Shown: positions 1-9,428, numbered from the stretch's first letter. The stretch is 64,000 nt of DNA from CALXOJ01 sp034120015 (GCA_034120015.1 JAXEIF010000011.1:1-64000), one strand, 5' to 3'. Made by a program: numbers and translations. The notes: generated from the letters alone by a model not told the origin.

Positions 1-751
1 CGTGCTGTCCGCCCGCTCCGGAAGAACGGTAAGTGTCTATCCGTAAATCCTCGGGACGAATATCGACTTCGATGCTTTCATCCATCACCGGGGACGCGAA
101 AACCGATGCAAACGAAGTGTGACGGCGCGCATTGGAATCGAACGGTGAAATGCGGACCAGACGGTGAATACCGGTTTCGCTTTTTAGATAACCGTAAGCG
201 TAAAGACCTTTAACCTGTACCGTAACCGATTTTAAACCGCCTTCGGCCTCAAGAATATCGAGAACTTCGATTTTATAACCGCGTGTTTCGGCCCATCTCA
301 AATACATCCGGTAAAGCATCGAAACCCAGTCGCACGCTTCGGTACCTCCGGCCCCCGAATGAATGGTCAGATAGGCATCGGACTTATCAAAATCGCCGTT
401 CAAAAGTTCTATCAGCCGCAACTGTTCGAACAGTTTTTGGGCTTCATCCAGAGAATTGCCGATTTCCTCCTGCCATGACGGATCATCATCACTCTCGGCC
501 ATCTGAATCAGTTCGAGAATGTCATCATAATCGCGAAACAGTTTATTCCAGGATTCGACACGGCGTTTCATTGCCGTCAAATCATTGAGAATAGCCTCTG
601 CCTTTTCCCGATCGTTCCAAAAATCGGGGGAACAGGTTTCGGTTTCTTTTTCGGCTATTTTTTTTTCGAGCACGGATAAATCGAGATGTTCTCTGATCTC
701 ATCGATCTTTGATCCTAAAGAACGGCTCATCATTTTGAGATCGTCCAGCAC
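1..751 (-). CDS. prfB: Peptide chain release factor 2 (partial, 5' part)
   Basis: Class I release factor that reads UGA and UAA and releases the finished peptide from the ribosome. About 250 N-terminal residues are in the window; the gene runs off the left edge within the GGQ loop, the last codons reading SSGAGGQH. The helical N-terminal domain is followed by HSGAGGTEACDW and by GIHRLVRISPF, both typical of RF2. The start is GTG at 751 with AAAGAGG eight bases upstream. Codons are in frame from this start through the region where many bacteria carry the CTTTGA programmed frameshift; here that stretch reads CTCGATTTA, so no frameshift is needed. It lies 48 bases after the GH57-like gene, probably at the end of the rnf transcript. 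Confidence 0.95.
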   Translation of the reverse strand, partial: MLDDLKMMSRSLGSKIDEIREHLDLSVLEKKIAEKETETCSPDFWNDREKAEAILNDLTAMKRRVESWNKLFRDYDDILELIQMAESDDDPSWQEEIGNSLDEAQKLFEQLRLIELLNGDFDKSDAYLTIHSGAGGTEACDWVSMLYRMYLRWAETRGYKIEVLDILEAEGGLKSVTVQVKGLYAYGYLKSETGIHRLVRISPFDSNARRHTSFASVFASPVMDESIEVDIRPEDLRIDTYRSSGAGGQH

Positions 752-799
752 TGTAATTACCTCTTTACTATTGTATTGTATCGTATTTTTAAGGAAAAT

Positions 800-2752
800 T
801 CAACCGCGAACCTGTGCGCGGACGATATTAAACGAGACTCCGGCCACCCAGGACGATTCGGCACGAAGCTCGACTTTCCATACAATTTTTACGGAAACAT
901 GCTGATAAAGAGAAACGGTTTCGCCGCCGACTTCGGTTTCGGCAAAAACAGGCTCGATAAAAATGTCACAGGCGCGTGAAAATCCGAGCGTAATCACCGT
1001 TTCGTTAATCGGATCGGACAGTTTCAGCTCCGTAACATGTCTGAACTGCTGCGGCCGGCCCAGAGGATATTCGGTATCGCAATGCCCTTTTCGTACGTTT
1101 GTCCGGCGGCAGTCGGGGAACGAAATATTCAGTTCGGTACCGAAATAACGCACCTGGTTCTGGTTTCCGGTGCTGTAGAACTGATATTCGACGGAAACAT
1201 CGTTTCGTTTCAGTGAATATTCCTTACGCATTTCGACATTATCGGGCAACGAGAGAGCAAAACGGAAAATCCGCTTCTGCCGGGTTTGGGATTCAAGTTC
1301 GTAAACAAAATCGCTTAAGTCGGTGCGGAACTCACCGGGATGAAGCGTGGTACCGTAATCCGTCGTTTCTTTTTCCGGAAGAAAGAAATCCTGAAAACAG
1401 GCCGCCCTCCGGCGTAGAAAAACGCCGAAATCGCCTTTCGGATCGTAATCGCAGAAGGTATTGATGTAATTAAACGAACTGGGCAGATAATCCAACTCAC
1501 GCAAAGCGGCCCCTTTTCTGTGAATCAGTGTTGTCAGTGTTTGTCCGAAATAAAAAAACTCGGGAAGACCGTCATCGTCAAAATCGATTTCGGGGACTTC
1601 ACCGCTGCGACGCAGCATTTTTTCGACCGCAATTAATGCCGTATACGATTTCTGTCTGGCAGGTGCATCAAAAACGCCGGCATCATCACCTTTACGAAGC
1701 GGATAAGCGGCCTGTCCTTCGGCAAAAATATCAATCACCTGCTTTTGTTCGGCTGTTTTTAAAGTTTTCAGATACGATTCGACAAAGCGGATACGGTTAT
1801 ACAGATGTCCCGCTTCCTGATATTTAACCAGAAAATTACGAAAATGACCTTTTTCAAACAGATTTTCGTATTCGGTCGACTCAAACCGACGGGACAGCAA
1901 ATCATAACAGTTAAATTTCTCGTTAAAGAACATTTTCCCGGAACAGGGAATTCCGATTGAAGACGGTATATAAACCCGCTTGTATTCTTTTCCCGGCGTC
2001 AGAACCTGAGCCGGGCTCACAAATGAAAAAGAAGCATCCAGACACCGACCGGCAAAAGTGCCGATCCATTCATAAGACGATTCATCCAGCGCAAATCCGT
2101 TTTTAAAAATTGTTACCACATCGTCATGAAGTGTCGACTGCAGCTGCTTCAGATTATCAAAATAATCATCAACCGGGACTTCGCAAAAGGGAAAAGAAAG
2201 CGAACGGATAATCGGAAAGAGGAAAAGAGTCCGTCCCTGATCCTCGGTTAAAAAAACATCAAAAGCGTCTTTCGCCGAAAAGCCGCAGGACAAAACAACC
2301 GTATCGTCGACAAAGGTGTATAAGAATCCCATCGACTGCAGCAGTGAGGGAAACGACGATTCCCAGTTACCGTCGTTCAGCCAGAAGCCTTTCGAACGCA
2401 CCCCCTTTCCCACGGTGTCACGAATGGTAATGTAATGCTGTTCAATCTGATAAGTACGGCTTCGCGGCGAAATCAGCTGCAGAGCCGGTTCGTAGTAACC
2501 GCAGGAAAGAAACTCGATTTGCTTATGTCGGGAGTAAAAGTTTTTCAGCTGAAAGAGACTTTCTTTGTGTTTCTTTTTCAACCAGTCGAGCAAATTTCCG
2601 CTGAAATAAATCGTCACTTTAAGCTTCGGATAGCGGGCAAGCAGCCCGATCAGCGGAACAATCGAACGATGATACAATCGTTCCGCTTCGTCATCGGAAA
2701 AACAGGGAGGCAGTGAAAAATGAAAACCGAGAACCAGACTGACCCGACTCAA
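800..2752 (-). CDS. GH57 4-alpha-glucanotransferase-like protein, probably inactive
   Basis: A 650-residue cytoplasmic protein with the layout of GH57 4-alpha-glucanotransferases: an N-terminal barrel, a middle helical domain and a C-terminal beta-sandwich (DUF1926-like, from about residue 465). FHFSLP (10-15) and FSGNLLDWL (50-58) match conserved GH57 regions. The catalytic regions do not: where active enzymes have WLTER with the nucleophile Glu, this protein has WLNDG (124-128), and the acid/base region normally reading DDGEKFG is KNGFALD (217-223). It may therefore be a glucan-binding or regulatory relative. The start is TTG at 2752 behind an AGAAGG-type site, 13 bases after rnfB, so it is probably in that operon. 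Fold assignment is firm; loss of activity is inferred. Confidence 0.75.
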   Translation of the reverse strand: MSRVSLVLGFHFSLPPCFSDDEAERLYHRSIVPLIGLLARYPKLKVTIYFSGNLLDWLKKKHKESLFQLKNFYSRHKQIEFLSCGYYEPALQLISPRSRTYQIEQHYITIRDTVGKGVRSKGFWLNDGNWESSFPSLLQSMGFLYTFVDDTVVLSCGFSAKDAFDVFLTEDQGRTLFLFPIIRSLSFPFCEVPVDDYFDNLKQLQSTLHDDVVTIFKNGFALDESSYEWIGTFAGRCLDASFSFVSPAQVLTPGKEYKRVYIPSSIGIPCSGKMFFNEKFNCYDLLSRRFESTEYENLFEKGHFRNFLVKYQEAGHLYNRIRFVESYLKTLKTAEQKQVIDIFAEGQAAYPLRKGDDAGVFDAPARQKSYTALIAVEKMLRRSGEVPEIDFDDDGLPEFFYFGQTLTTLIHRKGAALRELDYLPSSFNYINTFCDYDPKGDFGVFLRRRAACFQDFFLPEKETTDYGTTLHPGEFRTDLSDFVYELESQTRQKRIFRFALSLPDNVEMRKEYSLKRNDVSVEYQFYSTGNQNQVRYFGTELNISFPDCRRTNVRKGHCDTEYPLGRPQQFRHVTELKLSDPINETVITLGFSRACDIFIEPVFAETEVGGETVSLYQHVSVKIVWKVELRAESSWVAGVSFNIVRAQVRG

Positions 2753-2765
2753 CCTTTACCTTCTT

Positions 2766-3572
2766 CTACTTTAATTTAACGATACAATGCGCGGGGCATT
2801 TTTCGGCAGCTTCGCTGCGGCTGCCTTTTTGACTGTAATCGATCCGGGCAAGAAAGCCGTTCATCACAAAACCGCCTTCGGGCGATTTCTTTGTACAGAG
2901 CGAACAGCCGAGACAACCGACGGAACAATCCTGTTTGGTCTGCACGCCTTTTCCCGGATGGGAACAGGCAACCGCGTAATCGGCCGATTCGGGAATCATA
3001 ACAATAACATTCATCGGACAGACGGACACGCACTTACAGCAGGAAATACATTTTTGACGGTCGATCATCACCCGTCCGCTTTTATCGCGGTAAATGGCCC
3101 GCGCGGGACACACTTCCATGCAGCTGCCGCCGCCCAAACAGCCGTATTTGCACTTTTTGGAGCCTTTGTAAAAAAGCGCACGGGCGTTGCAATCCGTTAA
3201 ACCGTTATAGTCGAACCGCTGACTTTCCGGCGCAAAAGGCTGTGCATGGCAGGCAATAAACGCCTTTTCGGGTTCGCCCGCGGCCGCCGTCTCACGACCC
3301 GTAATTTTTCCGATTTGCGCCATCCCGTCGGCCGTCAGAGAAGTACATTTGTTGGCGGGCGCTCCTTCCGAAATAATCGCTTCGGCATAGGCGGCACAGC
3401 CGGCATATCCGCAGGCACCGCAGTTGGCCCCCGGTAACACCGCTTCGATCTGTCCGATCCGTTCTTCCTTTTTGACCGCCAGAAAATGAGAAGCGGCCGC
3501 AATGACAAAACCGAGCAGAAGTCCGATAACAAAAACAATCAGTACGGATGCGAAAAGAATCAGAAAACTCAT
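2766..3572 (-). CDS. rnfB: Rnf complex iron-sulfur subunit RnfB
   Basis: Ferredoxin-accepting subunit of the membrane Rnf complex (ferredoxin:NAD+ oxidoreductase, ion-pumping). One N-terminal membrane helix (about residues 4-30) is followed by the 4Fe-4S domain CGACGYAGC with a fourth Cys at 76, then cysteine-rich ferredoxin-like motifs: CLGGGSCMEVCP, CISCCKCVSVCP and CSVGCLGCSLC. The 268-residue length is usual for RnfB with extra clusters. GGAGG lies just before the ATG. It is the last gene of rnfCDGEAB, nine bases after rnfA. Confidence 0.97.
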   Translation of the reverse strand: MSFLILFASVLIVFVIGLLLGFVIAAASHFLAVKKEERIGQIEAVLPGANCGACGYAGCAAYAEAIISEGAPANKCTSLTADGMAQIGKITGRETAAAGEPEKAFIACHAQPFAPESQRFDYNGLTDCNARALFYKGSKKCKYGCLGGGSCMEVCPARAIYRDKSGRVMIDRQKCISCCKCVSVCPMNVIVMIPESADYAVACSHPGKGVQTKQDCSVGCLGCSLCTKKSPEGGFVMNGFLARIDYSQKGSRSEAAEKCPAHCIVKLK

Positions 3573-3580
3573 GCGTCCTC

Positions 3581-4177
3581 CTATACGCCCGGAAAGAGAT
3601 TGGAAATCATCGAGCTGTTAAACGCCATAAACGCAAGCGCCATGGCTCCGGCGGTAATAAAGGCAATCGGCACGCCCCGAAACGGTGCGGGAACCTTCTC
3701 CAGCAAAAGCTTCTGTCTCAAAAAGGACATGATAACCAAAACCATCAGAAAACCGATACCGCCCGACATACCGGCAACAAACGATTCCAGCGGACCGAAA
3801 TTCGAATCGACGGAAATAATCGCAATACCGAGAACGGCACAGTTGGTCGTAATCAGGGGCAGATAAATTCCGAGCGCTTTGTACAAACCCGGCGACAGTT
3901 TGCGTATAACCAGTTCCACCAGCTGCACCAGCGACGCAATTACCAGAATAAAAACGATGGTTTTCAGAAATTCGATTTCCAGCGGGGCCAGAATCGCGTG
4001 ATAAATCCCCCATGTCAGCAAAGAGGAAATCGACATAACAAAAATAACGGCAAACCCCATTCCGACTGCCGATTCACGGTTTTGCGAAACTCCGATAAAA
4101 GGACACAAGCCCATGAACTTCGACAAAATGAAGTTATTCACCAGAACAAACGAAAAAAAGATAACAATCAGATTCAT
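3581..4177 (-). CDS. rnfA: Rnf complex membrane subunit RnfA
   Basis: Integral membrane subunit of the Rnf ion pump, homologous to RnfE and NqrE, with inverted topology relative to its partner. The 198-residue sequence has about six hydrophobic helices and the family stretch NNFILSKFMGLCPFIGVS near the N-terminus, whose Cys is thought to help hold a membrane-embedded Fe-S cluster shared with RnfE. TTNCAVLG in the middle is the second conserved Cys motif. It overlaps the rnfE stop by four bases (ATGA), indicating translational coupling. Confidence 0.97.
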   Translation of the reverse strand: MNLIVIFFSFVLVNNFILSKFMGLCPFIGVSQNRESAVGMGFAVIFVMSISSLLTWGIYHAILAPLEIEFLKTIVFILVIASLVQLVELVIRKLSPGLYKALGIYLPLITTNCAVLGIAIISVDSNFGPLESFVAGMSGGIGFLMVLVIMSFLRQKLLLEKVPAPFRGVPIAFITAGAMALAFMAFNSSMISNLFPGV

Positions 4178-4827
4178 GCGGCCGCTCCTTTCCGTTTTTC
4201 TTTACGTCCGGGACGGGTCCGGCACGCTTTGAGCGCATTGATGCCGGCAATGACAAATCCCATCACGAACAACGCACCGGCAGGTGTTCCCAAAACAGCC
4301 ACCGGCGATTCGCTGAGTCCCGGAATAACAAACCGGTAAACGACGGAACCCGATTCCCACAAAGTCAGTGTTCCGGCTCCCAGAATTTCCCGGATAAAAG
4401 CAATCAGCATCAGTGACAACGTAAAACCGATTCCCATACCCAGTCCGTCCAATACGGAAGGCAGAAGGCGGTTCTTTCCCGCAAACGCTTCCGCACGTCC
4501 CAATACAATGCAGTTAACAACTATCAGCGGAATGAAGATACCGAGTCCGCTGTAAAGCACGGGAGAAAAGGCTTTGAGAACCAGTTCGACAATGGTGACA
4601 AAAGTGGCAATGACCACAATATAGCCGGGAATGCGGACCTGATTCGGAATCACTTTTTTTAAAAGACTGATAACAGCATTGGAACAGACGAGAACGAAAA
4701 CAACCCCCATTCCCATTCCGATGGCATTGAAAAATTTGCCGGAAACACCCAATGTCGGGCAGAGACCCAAAAGAAGAACCAATACCGGGTTTTCTTTAAA
4801 AATTCCTTTTGTCAATTCTCTAATCAT
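4174..4827 (-). CDS. rnfE: Rnf complex membrane subunit RnfE
   Basis: Membrane subunit of the Rnf complex, paired with RnfA. The 217-residue protein has six likely helices, the N-terminal KENPVLVLLLGLCPTLGVS signature and a second conserved cysteine in VVNCIVLGRAEAFA. The C-terminus is a short basic tail (GRKEKRK). The gene overlaps rnfG and rnfA by four bases on either side, so subunits would be made in a coupled series. Its order after rnfG matches the rnfCDGEAB layout found in anaerobes. Confidence 0.97.
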   Translation of the reverse strand: MIRELTKGIFKENPVLVLLLGLCPTLGVSGKFFNAIGMGMGVVFVLVCSNAVISLLKKVIPNQVRIPGYIVVIATFVTIVELVLKAFSPVLYSGLGIFIPLIVVNCIVLGRAEAFAGKNRLLPSVLDGLGMGIGFTLSLMLIAFIREILGAGTLTLWESGSVVYRFVIPGLSESPVAVLGTPAGALFVMGFVIAGINALKACRTRPGRKEKRKGAAA

Positions 4828-5480
4828 CGGGCTCCCCCTTCGGCGATAAAAGCCGCTCCGGCCGCCAAAGCGTCCGCGACCGCCTTAAAAGTCACCGTTG
4901 CTCCGGCAACCGCATCCGATTCGGCCTGCGGCAGACGGTCCCGGCTTTGCGGAACCGGTTTACCGGCAACGCCGGTTCCCCGAAACTTTTCCATATACCC
5001 GGGAAGGGCCGCTTTTTTCCCGATTCCGGGGGTTTCCGAATCGCTGACCACCAGCGCATCGATAACGGCACCGTTGACGTCGTAGTAAGCCAGCAGAATC
5101 ATATCACCGCCGTACCCTTTACCGGTCAGCTCGAGCACGTAGCCGCGCATCACACCGCGGTCGTAAACGTCGTAAATGCGGTTTACCCCGGCACGGTTTT
5201 CGACATCCCGACCGTTTTGCACGACGGCCGTTCCGTTCGGATTTTTGGCACGTGTTTCGATTTTATGAAAACCGGCACCGTATGCGGTGTCGATACTTTC
5301 GTTACCGCCGTTCACCAATGCGTTTAAAGCATCGGCCGTCATTTGAGCCGTATTCCGGTCGATCAGCGGTTTCGTAAATTTATAAACGAACCCCAACAAA
5401 AGAGCCGCTACCGCGCAAATCAGAGCCAGAATCGCTGCGATACGGAAAATTTCGATACGGTTTTCTTTTGTCAGTTTCAT
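4824..5480 (-). CDS. rnfG: Rnf complex FMN-binding subunit RnfG
   Basis: Periplasm-facing electron carrier of the Rnf complex with covalently bound FMN. One N-terminal membrane helix (about residues 12-34) anchors an FMN-binding domain. The attachment site is seen as AVAGATVT near residues 190-197, where the usual SGAT motif has Ala for Ser but keeps the flavin-bound Thr. The VSDSETPGIG stretch is also typical of RnfG/NqrC. The gene overlaps rnfD and rnfE by four bases each. Confidence 0.96.
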   Translation of the reverse strand: MKLTKENRIEIFRIAAILALICAVAALLLGFVYKFTKPLIDRNTAQMTADALNALVNGGNESIDTAYGAGFHKIETRAKNPNGTAVVQNGRDVENRAGVNRIYDVYDRGVMRGYVLELTGKGYGGDMILLAYYDVNGAVIDALVVSDSETPGIGKKAALPGYMEKFRGTGVAGKPVPQSRDRLPQAESDAVAGATVTFKAVADALAAGAAFIAEGGAR

Positions 5481-6601
5481 GCATTCTCTCCTTTCTTTTT
5501 CCGTCTGATACCGAAACGGCGCGGGATGAAAAGCCGGTCAAGCATCGGAACCGTCAGATTCATAAAAACAATCGCCAGAGAGACTCCTTCCGGGAACGAA
5601 CCGTAAAACCGGATTAAAAAAGTCAGAAGACCGCAGCCGGCACCGAACAGCAGCATTGATCCGCTTCGAAACGGCGAAGTCACCATATCGGTCGCCATAA
5701 AAAAGGCTCCGAGCATAAGCCCCCCGGTCAGCACCTGATAAAGCGGATCCCCCGAAAAAAATCCGGTTCCCGCCCTCAGTCCGCCGAAAATCCAGACCAG
5801 CAGTGCAAACATTCCGATAAACGCGACCGGAATCTCCCAGCGGATGATTTTTTTGGCCAGCAGAAACAGTCCGCCCAAAAGCAGCAGAAACGCGGAGATT
5901 TCGCCGATACAGCCGCCTTTAAACCCGAAAAAGGCATCAAAGTAGCCGTAACAGAACGATTCGCCGAACCATTCGTTAATCCGGTCGGTCACGGCCGTAT
6001 CCCATGCAGTCACAGGGTACTGTTTCAACGGCAGCAGTTCCATTTCGTTGGCAACCGCACCCGCGTATTCCGGCGCAGCGCTTTTGAGAACCGTCAGCGG
6101 CGTGGCGGAAGCAACGGCATCGGCCGTGCCAACTGCCGCGGATAAAAACGCACGCGGCGTCTGAAAGGTAAACATGGCTGATGACCAGGAAAAGAAGGCA
6201 AACAGCCGCCCGCCCAAAGCCGGATTAATGATGTTGCATCCCAAACCGCCGAAGACGGCTTTAAAAACGATAATCGCCACCAGCGACGCCGCAGCGGGAA
6301 TGTAGATCGGCACCGACGGAGGCATATTCATTCCCACAAGTAATCCCGTCAGCACTGCCGAGCCGTCGGACAGCGTATTTTTCTTTCTTATCAGACAAAC
6401 CAGGCCTTCGCCGATTACCGAAGCGGCAATACTGACGGCCAGCACCAAAAGCGCATACCGGCCGAATTGGAAAACACCCCAAAGCGCCGCCGGCAAAAGC
6501 GCCAGAATAACGTACAGCATGATTTTTCCGGTCGACAAAGGTCCTCTGATTTGAGGAGACGAAACAACCGAAAAACGGAATTCCTCATTTTGTTTTTTCA
6601 T
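5477..6601 (-). CDS. rnfD: Rnf complex membrane subunit RnfD
   Basis: Multi-spanning Rnf subunit homologous to NqrB, carrying a covalent FMN and forming part of the ion channel. The 374 residues contain about nine to ten hydrophobic helices. The flavin site is DAVASATPLT at about residues 161-170, Thr being the attachment residue. GCNIINPALGGRLF and TDMVTSPF are further family motifs. The gene overlaps rnfC by four bases and rnfG by four. Confidence 0.97.
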   Translation of the reverse strand: MKKQNEEFRFSVVSSPQIRGPLSTGKIMLYVILALLPAALWGVFQFGRYALLVLAVSIAASVIGEGLVCLIRKKNTLSDGSAVLTGLLVGMNMPPSVPIYIPAAASLVAIIVFKAVFGGLGCNIINPALGGRLFAFFSWSSAMFTFQTPRAFLSAAVGTADAVASATPLTVLKSAAPEYAGAVANEMELLPLKQYPVTAWDTAVTDRINEWFGESFCYGYFDAFFGFKGGCIGEISAFLLLLGGLFLLAKKIIRWEIPVAFIGMFALLVWIFGGLRAGTGFFSGDPLYQVLTGGLMLGAFFMATDMVTSPFRSGSMLLFGAGCGLLTFLIRFYGSFPEGVSLAIVFMNLTVPMLDRLFIPRRFGIRRKKKGENA

Positions 6602-7923
6602 TGCATTTTTCTCCTCAGAACTTTTCCTTTTTTAAACGCCTGAACCAGATAGAGACCGGCCGGACAGGTGTAGGAGCAGCAGCCGCATTCTTTGCAGTCG
6701 GACAGTCCGGCTTCCGCCGCTTTCTCGTATTCACCTGCCTGAATCAGTTTATACAGCGTTACCGGAGCCAGTCCCATGGGGCAGACACGAACGCAACGGC
6801 CGCAATGAAGACAGGCTGTCTCGGGCTTGGCCTGTATCTCTTTTGCGGTCAACGCCAAAATACCGCCGGTGCCTTTGGTTACCGGTGTATCCCAATCGGC
6901 CAGCGCGAATCCCATCATCGGACCGCCGATAACAATTTTTTCCGTTTTCGCAAAATCGACACCGCATTCGTTCAGCAAATCCCTGACGGGAACACCGATC
7001 CGCGTTTTCAGATTGGACGGCCGGGCAACCGCACCGCCCGAAACGGTAACAATGCGTTCGGTCAGCGGCCGCCGCAGAACGACGGCATCGTAAACGGATT
7101 TGGCTGTTCCGACATTGCAAACAACACAACCGGCTTCGATGGGCAATGCTCCGGAAGGCACTTCGACTCCCGTTACGGCCTGAATCAGCTGTTTTTCGTC
7201 GCCTTGCGGATAACGCACTTTCAATACTTCCACCGTATACGGCCGCCCCGAACGGTTGACGGCATCCCGCATTTTAAGAACGGCTTCCGGTTTGTTGTTT
7301 TCGATGGCAATAATCACTTTGGCGGCATCTGTAATTTTAACGAGGATATCGATACCTTCGAGAACTTCATTTGTATATTCCAGCATGGTCCGGTAATCGG
7401 CACACAGATACGGTTCGCATTCGACTCCGTTTATAATCAGGAATTCGGCTTTTTTTCCTTTCGGAACCGCAATTTTGACGTTTACCGGAAAAGTAGCACC
7501 GCCGAGTCCCACCAGTCCGGCTTCCCGAATCATTTCCACAAGCTCTTCGCGTGACATCAGAGCCCAACCGTCATTCACTCTTTCGTTCGAAACCGGTTCG
7601 AAGGTTCCCTCTATCCGCAGATAGACCGCGGGACCCGACGATCCGTTCGGCAAAATAAGCGGCTCGATTTTCTCTACGACACCGGGAAAAGGACAGTGTA
7701 CGTGCGCCGAAATCGGACCGGCAGCTTTTCCGATCAGATCTCCTTCCCTGACCGTATCTCCCGGTTTCACAAGACATTCCGCCGGTGCGCCCAGATGCTG
7801 CCCCATCGGAATCACCGCCGTCTGTCCGAAATAACTGTTACGAATCGGACTGTCGGCAGCCGGAGCTTTTTTGTCATGGGGATGAACTCCCCCCCTTCCG
7901 AAAGTTTTCAATCGATGTTTCAT
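6598..7923 (-). CDS. rnfC: Rnf complex NADH-binding subunit RnfC
   Basis: Peripheral NAD(H)- and FMN-binding subunit related to NuoF. The N-terminal biotin-like domain (GGVHPHDKKAP) leads into the flavin/NAD domain, with GLGGATFPVNVK near residue 140 and NGVECEPYL near residue 170. Two 4Fe-4S motifs follow: CLHCGRCVRVCP from residue 371 and CKECGCCSYTCP from residue 410. The protein lacks the long C-terminal repeat extension of proteobacterial RnfC. Its start overlaps the stop of the unknown membrane protein gene by four bases, so that gene belongs to the same operon. Confidence 0.97.
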   Translation of the reverse strand: MKHRLKTFGRGGVHPHDKKAPAADSPIRNSYFGQTAVIPMGQHLGAPAECLVKPGDTVREGDLIGKAAGPISAHVHCPFPGVVEKIEPLILPNGSSGPAVYLRIEGTFEPVSNERVNDGWALMSREELVEMIREAGLVGLGGATFPVNVKIAVPKGKKAEFLIINGVECEPYLCADYRTMLEYTNEVLEGIDILVKITDAAKVIIAIENNKPEAVLKMRDAVNRSGRPYTVEVLKVRYPQGDEKQLIQAVTGVEVPSGALPIEAGCVVCNVGTAKSVYDAVVLRRPLTERIVTVSGGAVARPSNLKTRIGVPVRDLLNECGVDFAKTEKIVIGGPMMGFALADWDTPVTKGTGGILALTAKEIQAKPETACLHCGRCVRVCPMGLAPVTLYKLIQAGEYEKAAEAGLSDCKECGCCSYTCPAGLYLVQAFKKGKVLRRKMQ

Positions 7924-9428
7924 ACTTTTTCCTTTATGTTGATGAACCGCAACCGGCGTGAGGGAATACGGAAGAACGGCATCAATAATCCAAAATAAAA
8001 TACGGTCAGGACTGTCCAGAGCAGACAGATACCGGGGGAAATCTTTCTTCCGGTCATTTCCGGCTCCGATAAAAAGTAAACGGAAAGCGGATCGCTTTCC
8101 GATTTTTTTATTATACTATCGAAACCGCGTTCTGTAAATATTCCCGCTACCTTTTTTTCGGCACGAATGACTCCGTCCTGATAATAATATTCCGGAATAA
8201 AGATTTCCGTACCCGGTTCGGGCAGGCGCGGCAGTTTCCGATACCGGTAACAGTACTGAAAAACCTTCTCTTCGATGTAACCGACCGCATTCACTGTTCC
8301 CCGCGGCTGCCGTTGCGTCTGTGCATAAATTTCGGAATAGGAAGCGCCGGCAATCCGAAAGCCGTCGGTATCTGCGCCGGAAAAACCGGCCGGCAGCCGC
8401 GAAAAAACAGTATACCCGCCGGGAAGTATCAGCAGCGCCGCTCCCAAAAGCAATTCGGCAACAGCCGATTTCCACGGTCTCCGAAAGGCGGATCCGAGCA
8501 GGGGCCGGAGAACAAGATGCGGTTGCGACGAACGGATCTGCCTGCGCCGGGCAAATACCGCACTTCCCGACAGTCCCGCGGCTCCCATGGCGACGGCCGT
8601 TACAGCCACGATGCGTTCTCCCGGCAGCAGCAGGGCCGGCAACAGAGCGCCGGTAACGGCCGCAACCGTTTCTCCGGCAATAAACAGCTTATCGCGGCGG
8701 GAAACGGTATCGATGCCGGTTGCCTCCCGATATTCACGATGCGGTGACCATTTCCGCCATAACGATAAAAAAGTATTAACGATTAAAACAGCCGCCCATA
8801 ATGCGGCAACACTGCCCGACAGCAGCACCGCAGCAAAAACAGTAACGGGAAACCACCAATTTTTCCGTTCTTTCCGTCGGACAACAAGCGTCAGGGCGAA
8901 ACAGACAGCCGATGCCGTATAAAAGAAAACCCGGTAGGCAACCGATACGGTTTTCCCGTTTTGAATCAGCAGTTCCGCATCGGGATAATTTTTTTCCCAT
9001 TCATCTGTAACGGCACGCGGAAGCGGCGCTTCCGGGAAAAACATCCGATACGTGATCCCGTTTTCTTCGATATCGAAAAGTCCCGGCAGTGCCGCCAAAA
9101 AAGGAGTCATCCGGTCATCGCCGGGCAAAAAACGGGACTGCAGCTCGGCAACGGTCAAAATTTCCGGATTATAATGATCCAAACAGACTTCGAGTTTTTC
9201 AGCCGACCGGAAGCCGATACCGTGTTTATCCAAAAAACGGGTCCATTCGACCGCATTCCCGACGGGAACCCCGACAGACATTCGTCCCGATACCCCTTCG
9301 ACCGTCAGCAGCCGCAACAGTGCCGTCGCAAATAAAACCACCAGAGAGACAATAAAAAAAAGGATAACCCGTCTGTATGCATTTTGACGGTCGGACAGGT
9401 CGGGATACTTCTCCATGATAGATTTCAT
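7920..9428 (-). CDS. Uncharacterised membrane protein leading the rnf operon
   Basis: I do not recognise this 502-residue protein. A helix near residues 22-42 is followed by a soluble stretch of about 130 residues, probably extracytoplasmic, then a cluster of about five to six helices (roughly residues 165-330), a second exported-looking domain (about 350-460) rich in Tyr and charged residues, and one final helix near the C-terminus. No cofactor motif or cysteine pair is visible. GAGG lies about eleven bases before the ATG. It is the first gene of the rnf operon and overlaps rnfC by four bases, so it is likely an Rnf-associated or assembly factor; this is inference from position only. I could not find a convincing -10 box upstream. 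Confidence 0.8.
   Translation of the reverse strand: MKSIMEKYPDLSDRQNAYRRVILFFIVSLVVLFATALLRLLTVEGVSGRMSVGVPVGNAVEWTRFLDKHGIGFRSAEKLEVCLDHYNPEILTVAELQSRFLPGDDRMTPFLAALPGLFDIEENGITYRMFFPEAPLPRAVTDEWEKNYPDAELLIQNGKTVSVAYRVFFYTASAVCFALTLVVRRKERKNWWFPVTVFAAVLLSGSVAALWAAVLIVNTFLSLWRKWSPHREYREATGIDTVSRRDKLFIAGETVAAVTGALLPALLLPGERIVAVTAVAMGAAGLSGSAVFARRRQIRSSQPHLVLRPLLGSAFRRPWKSAVAELLLGAALLILPGGYTVFSRLPAGFSGADTDGFRIAGASYSEIYAQTQRQPRGTVNAVGYIEEKVFQYCYRYRKLPRLPEPGTEIFIPEYYYQDGVIRAEKKVAGIFTERGFDSIIKKSESDPLSVYFLSEPEMTGRKISPGICLLWTVLTVFYFGLLMPFFRIPSRRLRFINIKEKV

Noticed and set aside
660..720. Possible programmed frameshift in prfB
   Set aside because: No CTTTGA and no in-frame stop; the frame is open from the GTG start.
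6601..7554. Open frame of 317 codons on the plus strand
   Set aside because: Antisense to rnfC; it results from codon bias on the coding strand.
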